From assembly GCF_026309355.1 (NCBI RefSeq), contig NZ_JAPJZK010000001.1, positions 3,678,501 through 3,742,500 on the forward strand: a stretch of 64,000 bases of DNA, read 5' to 3'. Each line of letters opens with the position of its first letter. Within the stretch, counting starts at the first letter, position 1. Made by a program: the position numbers and the translations under genes. Below, piece by piece: positions 59,371 through 64,000 of the stretch. The stretch is from Spartinivicinus marinus. GTDB taxonomy: Bacteria; Pseudomonadota; Gammaproteobacteria; Pseudomonadales; Zooshikellaceae. Below the pieces are notes generated by a model that saw nothing but the letters and a program-made list of their open reading frames with translations, was not told the DNA's origin and ran no database searches.

Positions 59371-60411
59371 ATGCATATTCCTGACGCCAGCAATACAACA
59401 GTTAATGCCATTTACAAACATTATGAACAAAATGCCGATAGTGGTTTTCGGGCGCACTTAGGCGCTTCCATCATTGGTAAAGAATGCCAACGGGCGCTGT
59501 GGTATGACTTCCATTGGTGTACCCCTAGTAATCATTCAGGCCAAGTACTCCGGTTATTTGAAACTGGTCAATTAGCCGAAGCACGCTTTGCTGAAAATCT
59601 TAGAGCTATTGGCGTACAAATTCATACCGTCGACCCAAAGACCGGCCACCAATTTAGAGTGGTTGCTTGCGATGGCCACTTTGGTGGCAGTATGGATGGG
59701 ATTGGTCAAGGTTTTCCAGAAGCACCAAAGACACCGCATGTCGTAGAGATGAAAACCCATAGCGAGAAGTCTTTTAAGGAGTTAGAAAAGAAAAAAGTAA
59801 AAGAATCCAAACCCCAGCATTACACCCAAATGCAAGTGTATATGCATCTTGGCGGGTTTGAGCGAGCCTTTTATATTGCCGTCAATAAAAACACTGACGA
59901 GCTTTATGGTGAACGGGTTGAGTATGATAAACCCCATGCCAGAGAAGCTATTGATAAAGCCTGTCATGTAATTTTTTCAACGGCACCACCAAACAAGCTT
60001 ACCGAAGACCCAAGCTTTTTTAAGTGCAAGTTTTGTGATCACCAAGCCGTTTGCCATCAAGGGAAATTACCGCCTGTTAACTGCCGTACCTGTATGCATT
60101 CTACCCCAGTGGAAAATGGTCAATGGCTATGTGAACGTTACCAACTTAACCCCACTGATGACCAACAACGCTGGGGCTGCCAGAGTCATATGTTTAACCC
60201 TCACCTGTTGTATCCCTGGGCAGAGGTGTTGGACAGTGGCGATTACTGGTATCAGTTTGTCATCAAAGCCACTGGCGAAATTATTACCACGGGTGAAGCA
60301 CCTCAACACTACAAGAGTAGTGAATTAAGAGCCGTTTCTGACTTATCACTATTAAAAGATAAAAACGTTGAGGCTATTCGAGAATACTTTGATGCCAAGG
60401 TGGTGGCATGA
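59371..60411 (+). CDS. Cas4/RecB-like PD-(D/E)XK exonuclease
   Basis: 346 residues. SIIGKECQRALWYDFHW, catalytic GSMDGIGQGF and VVEMKTHSEKSFKEL (D, ExK). Cysteines CKFCDHQAVC together with the first CQRAL Cys could hold a 4Fe-4S cluster; a second set CRTCMHSTP... follows. It would resect ends for the Sak4/DUF669 pair. Overlaps the helicase by 4 bases. Confidence 0.75.
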   Translation: MHIPDASNTTVNAIYKHYEQNADSGFRAHLGASIIGKECQRALWYDFHWCTPSNHSGQVLRLFETGQLAEARFAENLRAIGVQIHTVDPKTGHQFRVVACDGHFGGSMDGIGQGFPEAPKTPHVVEMKTHSEKSFKELEKKKVKESKPQHYTQMQVYMHLGGFERAFYIAVNKNTDELYGERVEYDKPHAREAIDKACHVIFSTAPPNKLTEDPSFFKCKFCDHQAVCHQGKLPPVNCRTCMHSTPVENGQWLCERYQLNPTDDQQRWGCQSHMFNPHLLYPWAEVLDSGDYWYQFVIKATGEIITTGEAPQHYKSSELRAVSDLSLLKDKNVEAIREYFDAKVVA

Positions 60412-62033
60412 AACTTCGACCTTATCAGCAGGAAGCGATTCAGGCATTAATTGAATACTTTCATCGTGCCACTGGGAACCCATTAATTTGTATCTCCACT
60501 GGTGGTGGTAAGTCGGTGGTGATAGCGGCTTGGTGTCAGTTGGTGTTAAACCAATTTCCTAACCAGCGAATTTTAATTCTTAGTCATGTAAAAGAAATCC
60601 TGGAGCAGAATTACAGCAAACTAAAAACCCTGGCCCCTGAAGTTGATATGGGAGTCTACTCAGCCAGTTTAAAACGTAAAGATACTGATACCAGTGTGTT
60701 ATTTGCTGGTATTCAATCGGTGTATTCCAAAGCATTTGATTTAGGACCATTCAATTTAATTATTGTCGATGAATGCCACTTAATTAATGCCGCCAAAGAC
60801 ACCACCATGTACAGCCAGTTTTTTGCCGATGCAACAAAGATGAATCCCAATATTAAAGTCATTGGGTTCTCAGCGACACCGTATCGAATGAAATCTGGCT
60901 TGCTGACTCAAGGTGACAATGCCTTATTCGATGAGATTGTCTATGAAACTGATATTCAGCAATTAATTGATGATGGCTATTTATCTCCCTTGGTTACCAA
61001 AGGCGGACGACAGAAGATAGACCTTACAGGCGTACGGACCCAGAATGGCGACTATGCCACTAAGGATATGGAAAAGGCGGTTAATAAAGATGACTTAACT
61101 GATAAAGCCTTGGCTGAAATTATTGAGTTAGGCGCAGACCGAAAAAGCTGGTTGATCTTTGGGGTATCGGTTAATCACTGCTTGGAAATAGAAGACAAGT
61201 TAAAAAAACGAGGAATTACCGTGGGTCTAGTACACGGTAAAACCCCGATTAAGCATCGTTCTAGTTTGATCAGGTGTTTTCAAGAAGGCAGTATACGCTG
61301 CTTAATTAGTCAGGGTGTGCTTACCACCGGCTTTGATGCACCCAGAACCGACCTAATTGCGTTATTGCGCTCCACTAAGTCCGCTGGGCTTTATGTCCAG
61401 GTACTGGGTCGAGGTCTGAGAATATCCCCCGAAACCGGCAAGGCTAACTGCCTGGTATTGGATTATGGTGGCAATGTTGAACGCCATGGGCCAATTGATC
61501 AAATCAAAGTTAGGAATGCAGGCAAGAAAAAAGAGCCGGGCGAAATGCCTGTTAAGGAATGCCCTAAATGTCAGTTATTTATTCCATGTTTTGCATCAGA
61601 GTGCCCTGATTGTGGGTATATTTTTCCACCTCAAGCCCCTCACAAAGCGACAGCCAGCAATAAAGCCGTCTTATCTGCCATGCAGCAGGCCGAATGGTAT
61701 CCAGTGGAAGCCGTGTTTTATCAACTGCATAGCAAGGCGTTTTCAAATAATTCGGTCAAAGTCACTTATCAATGTGGTACAGAGTTTTTTGATGAATGGG
61801 TTTGCTTTGAGCATACCGGTTTTCCGAAACATCGGGCATTAACCTGGTGGGTACAACGGGTCGGGTATCAACCACCCTGCCCGAATAATTGTGATAGTGC
61901 CTTAGAGTATTTAAATAATAATAAAGTCAAAACCCCTTCGGCTATTCAGGTTAAACCGGAAGGCAAATATAAAAAAATAATTAATTATGAGTTTCTACCC
62001 GAGACAATAAAGGAGATGGCTTATGGAAATTAA
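60408..62033 (+). CDS. DEAD/DEAH-type helicase with zinc knuckle
   Basis: 541 residues. LRPYQQEAIQALIEYF, Walker A STGGGKSVVIAAW, DECH box LIIVDECHLINAA, FSATPYRMKS, and QVLGRGLRISPETGK. C-terminal CPKCQLF...CPDCGYIF knuckle. Superfamily 2, RecG/RadD-like. Completes the phage recombination set. Confidence 0.85.
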   Translation: MKLRPYQQEAIQALIEYFHRATGNPLICISTGGGKSVVIAAWCQLVLNQFPNQRILILSHVKEILEQNYSKLKTLAPEVDMGVYSASLKRKDTDTSVLFAGIQSVYSKAFDLGPFNLIIVDECHLINAAKDTTMYSQFFADATKMNPNIKVIGFSATPYRMKSGLLTQGDNALFDEIVYETDIQQLIDDGYLSPLVTKGGRQKIDLTGVRTQNGDYATKDMEKAVNKDDLTDKALAEIIELGADRKSWLIFGVSVNHCLEIEDKLKKRGITVGLVHGKTPIKHRSSLIRCFQEGSIRCLISQGVLTTGFDAPRTDLIALLRSTKSAGLYVQVLGRGLRISPETGKANCLVLDYGGNVERHGPIDQIKVRNAGKKKEPGEMPVKECPKCQLFIPCFASECPDCGYIFPPQAPHKATASNKAVLSAMQQAEWYPVEAVFYQLHSKAFSNNSVKVTYQCGTEFFDEWVCFEHTGFPKHRALTWWVQRVGYQPPCPNNCDSALEYLNNNKVKTPSAIQVKPEGKYKKIINYEFLPETIKEMAYGN

Positions 62034-62256
62034 CCAGATGCATTTATCCAGAGAAAATAGAAAGGTTGTTGAGAGAATGAGGAAGTATATTAACTATTAC
62101 AAGCTAGCCAAGGCAGATGGACGAAAGCCTGAGAGAATACAATTAGACGTTAAACAATATGAAAAGCTGAGGAAAAATTTACTAACCAAGACTAACGGCA
62201 AATGTAAACCACCCTACACCCTCAACAATATACCTGTTGTACCGGTTAACCATTAA
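62023..62256 (+). CDS. Small basic phage protein, 77 residues
   Basis: MHLSRENRKVVERMRKYINYY, then KPERIQLDVKQYEKLRKNLL. Overlaps the helicase end by 11 bases. Positively charged. Similar to short phage proteins of unknown role. Confidence 0.5.
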   Translation: MEINQMHLSRENRKVVERMRKYINYYKLAKADGRKPERIQLDVKQYEKLRKNLLTKTNGKCKPPYTLNNIPVVPVNH

Positions 62257-62265
62257 GGAATCACT

Positions 62266-62571
62266 ATGCTAGCACTCACGCGAAAATACGGACAATCCAT
62301 AAATATTGGTAACGATATCAGAATTTCACTGGGTGGGTTTAATCGAAAATCGGCTCGGATCGGTGTCGTAATGTATAAACAATTAGCTATCAAAGAGGTA
62401 CCTTACGAGCTTTATCAAAAATTAGATGATGACATTACGTTTTTTATTCGTCTTATTGGTGGTCAGGTGCGTTTCTATTTTGATGCACCGAGAGAGATTA
62501 AAATATTACGAAGTGAGCTGGAAGCAAGGAAGAAAAAAGTTAAGCCTAAAAATTCATTAAATGTTGCTTAA
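62266..62571 (+). CDS. Tandem CsrA-like RNA-binding protein
   Basis: 101 residues against about 60 for CsrA. First copy, residues 1-53: MLALTRKYGQSINIGNDIRI, SARIGVVMYKQLAIKEVPYE, with the CsrA MLxLTRxxGxxxxIGxDI start. Second, partial copy, residues 54-90: DDDITFFIRLIGGQVRFYFD then APREIKILRSELEARKKK, which matches CsrA from strand 2 on. Copy 1 keeps Leu4/Arg6; copy 2 keeps Arg82 (CsrA Arg44). Likely a single-chain dimer that binds RNA at one composite site (inference). Confidence 0.7.
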   Translation: MLALTRKYGQSINIGNDIRISLGGFNRKSARIGVVMYKQLAIKEVPYELYQKLDDDITFFIRLIGGQVRFYFDAPREIKILRSELEARKKKVKPKNSLNVA

Positions 62572-62581
62572 GGAGAATGAA

Positions 62582-62776
62582 ATGCAACTTAAGTGGGTTA
62601 AGCTAAATAGATATTTAGAATTATCTGGTGATACACGGGATGCATTCGCCAATAAACAAAAGAAAGGTGTTTTTTTACGTGATCGTGAGTATCGAACCTG
62701 TAGTGATGGGCGAGTTTGGGTAAACCTTGAGGCAGTAGAAAAGTGGGCTCAAAAAAGTGAACCTAGGAGGCACTAG
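62582..62776 (+). CDS. Excisionase-like protein
   Basis: 64 residues from the ATG at 62582, set by AAGGAG 6 bases before; the frame is open to 62561. MQLKWVKLNRYLELSGDTRDAF, then KGVFLRDREYRTCSDGRVWVNL and KWAQKS: the winged-helix Xis pattern. Its stop overlaps the integrase GTG. Directs excision. Confidence 0.7.
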   Translation: MQLKWVKLNRYLELSGDTRDAFANKQKKGVFLRDREYRTCSDGRVWVNLEAVEKWAQKSEPRRH

Positions 62777-63942
62777 TGAGTAGTAAATTGCCTGTGGGTA
62801 TCAGTATTCGGCAAAATAACCGAACAGAGTCTATTCAAGTTGCCTTTTCTTATCGTGGTGTTCAGTGTCGTGAGACGCTTAGGCTTAAGCCAAATAAGGC
62901 CAATATTAAGTATGCTGAATCGCTGAGGTCAGAAATCGTTAGCAAAATAAATAGAGGTTTATTTAAGTACAGTGAATATTTTCCAGAGTCACCTAAATGT
63001 AAATTATTTGGTGAACACACTCGTGAAAATATCACTGTAGCTGAATTGCTTAATGAGTATACGGCTGATTTATCCCGTACAGTTGAACCCTCAACTGAGC
63101 TTCGTTACCGTCGCTCGATAGAAGGGCAACTACTGCCGGAGTTTGGTGATATATTAGCTACTGAGCTAACGCCTAAGCGTATTCGTCAGTGGATTAAGTC
63201 AAAGGACTGTAAACGCAAGACAATTGCTAACCATCTTATTCCTTTGGTTAAAGTGCTTCGGCTGGCTGTTGTAGATGGGATTATCGCTAAGTCACCTATG
63301 GATTCTATCTCGCTTGATGATGTGGTTCATAAAGAGGCTAGGAGAAGTGACTATAAAATTGATCCATTTACACCGACTGAAATTGAAATACTGTTAAAGG
63401 CCATGGAAGGGCAGGTACACAATGCATATAAATTTGCCTTTTTTACAGGTGTTCGTACTAGCGAGCTAATTGGTTTAACTTGGAATAAGGTGGATTTGCC
63501 TAGAGGAAAAGTGCTGATTGATCAAGCTAAAGTAGAAAGGCAGATGAAGGGCACCAAAACAGGTGAAAAAGGGGAGAGGGAGATAGTTTTATTTCCTCCA
63601 GCATTGCAAGCTCTTACAGATCAACTGACGTATACAGGGGAGGGTGAATACGTTTTCCATAACCCAAGGACTAATCAATCATGGGATGATGATCAGCAAA
63701 TAAGAAAGCGGGCGTGGATGCCTGCAATTAAAAGTACAAGGCTACGGTATCGCAATCCCTATCAGACTAGACACACCTTTGCTTGCTTGATGATTGCCAG
63801 GAATGAAAATCTATTCTGGATTGCTAGCCAAATGGGGCATCAGGGTATTGAGATGATCAATAGACATTATGGCAAGTTTATTGAGGAAGCTGGAGCGCAA
63901 AGTTCTTATGAGCCTAATCATGATTGGAGAGAGTTTTGCTAA
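62776..63942 (+). CDS. int: Tyrosine-family phage integrase
   Basis: 388 residues from a GTG with AGGAGG upstream. N-terminal arm-binding part (ISIRQNNRTESIQVAFSYRG). Catalytic Arg in FFTGVRTSELIGLTW, YQTRHTFACLMIARN (His and Arg), GHQGIEMINRHYGKF (final Tyr). Integrates and excises the prophage at the right end. The 58 bases after it (63943-64000) should begin the attR side; no duplicate was identified. Confidence 0.9.
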   Translation: MSSKLPVGISIRQNNRTESIQVAFSYRGVQCRETLRLKPNKANIKYAESLRSEIVSKINRGLFKYSEYFPESPKCKLFGEHTRENITVAELLNEYTADLSRTVEPSTELRYRRSIEGQLLPEFGDILATELTPKRIRQWIKSKDCKRKTIANHLIPLVKVLRLAVVDGIIAKSPMDSISLDDVVHKEARRSDYKIDPFTPTEIEILLKAMEGQVHNAYKFAFFTGVRTSELIGLTWNKVDLPRGKVLIDQAKVERQMKGTKTGEKGEREIVLFPPALQALTDQLTYTGEGEYVFHNPRTNQSWDDDQQIRKRAWMPAIKSTRLRYRNPYQTRHTFACLMIARNENLFWIASQMGHQGIEMINRHYGKFIEEAGAQSSYEPNHDWREFC

Positions 63943-64000
63943 TTTTTGATTTTAGGCTTTATATTGTGTACGTCTTCCAGGTGTTTCAAAACTTTATTCT

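Overview
The window comes from the chromosome of an AT-rich gammaproteobacterium. Host genes (RhlB-type helicase, PhoH with a PIN domain, YaaA, MlaA, a NemR/NemA pair, DUF1244) fit a marine Oceanospirillales-like lineage such as Zooshikella or Spartinivicinus. That genus-level guess is inference only.

Layout. Positions 1-18982 are host backbone: a broken gene, an LprI-like protein, a hemerythrin, the nemA/nemR pair with two matching operators, a metallo-beta-lactamase-fold hydrolase, three separate periplasmic solute-binding proteins, alpha/beta hydrolases, an MlaA homologue, yaaA, phoH and rhlB. Positions 19285-20100 are an IS6-family insertion sequence that has cut the 5' end off a calcium-loop protein. 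Positions 20871-24129 hold an rhs gene with a short Cys/His-rich C-terminal tip and a candidate immunity gene.

From about 24.7 kb to the integrase at 63942 the window is one prophage of about 39 kb. Late genes read leftward (minus strand). They form a chimera: a lambda-type head module (Nu1, A, W, B, C with nested Nu3, D, E, FII, Z) joined to a P2-type contractile tail module (V, W, J, I, H, sheath, tube, E/E', tape measure, U, X, D). An initiator tRNA sits between tail genes X and D. A lysis block (antirepressor, two holin-like proteins, amidase) and a replication block (VRR-NUC nuclease, PriCT-2 primase/helicase) lie to the right of the head genes, also on the minus strand. The repressor and an early recombination operon read rightward (plus strand): RdgC, a Sak4-like ATPase, DUF669, a Cas4-like exonuclease, a DEAD/DEAH helicase, a tandem CsrA-like protein, excisionase and integrase.

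Several cargo genes interrupt the late region. The most notable is a plus-strand cassette between capsid protease and portal. It has its own promoter bracketed by two identical palindromes, a small membrane peptide, two related zinc-ribbon miniproteins and a terminator. Other points of note: a slippery TTTTTTA that gives the P2-like E-E' fusion, a CsrA-like protein with one and a half copies of the fold, an amber-split zinc-ribbon gene, three arrays of 9-bp iterons beside the primase, and branched inverted repeats between convergent genes. The left prophage boundary and the att sites could not be fixed by eye. All product names rest on recognised motifs and gene order; no database search was run.
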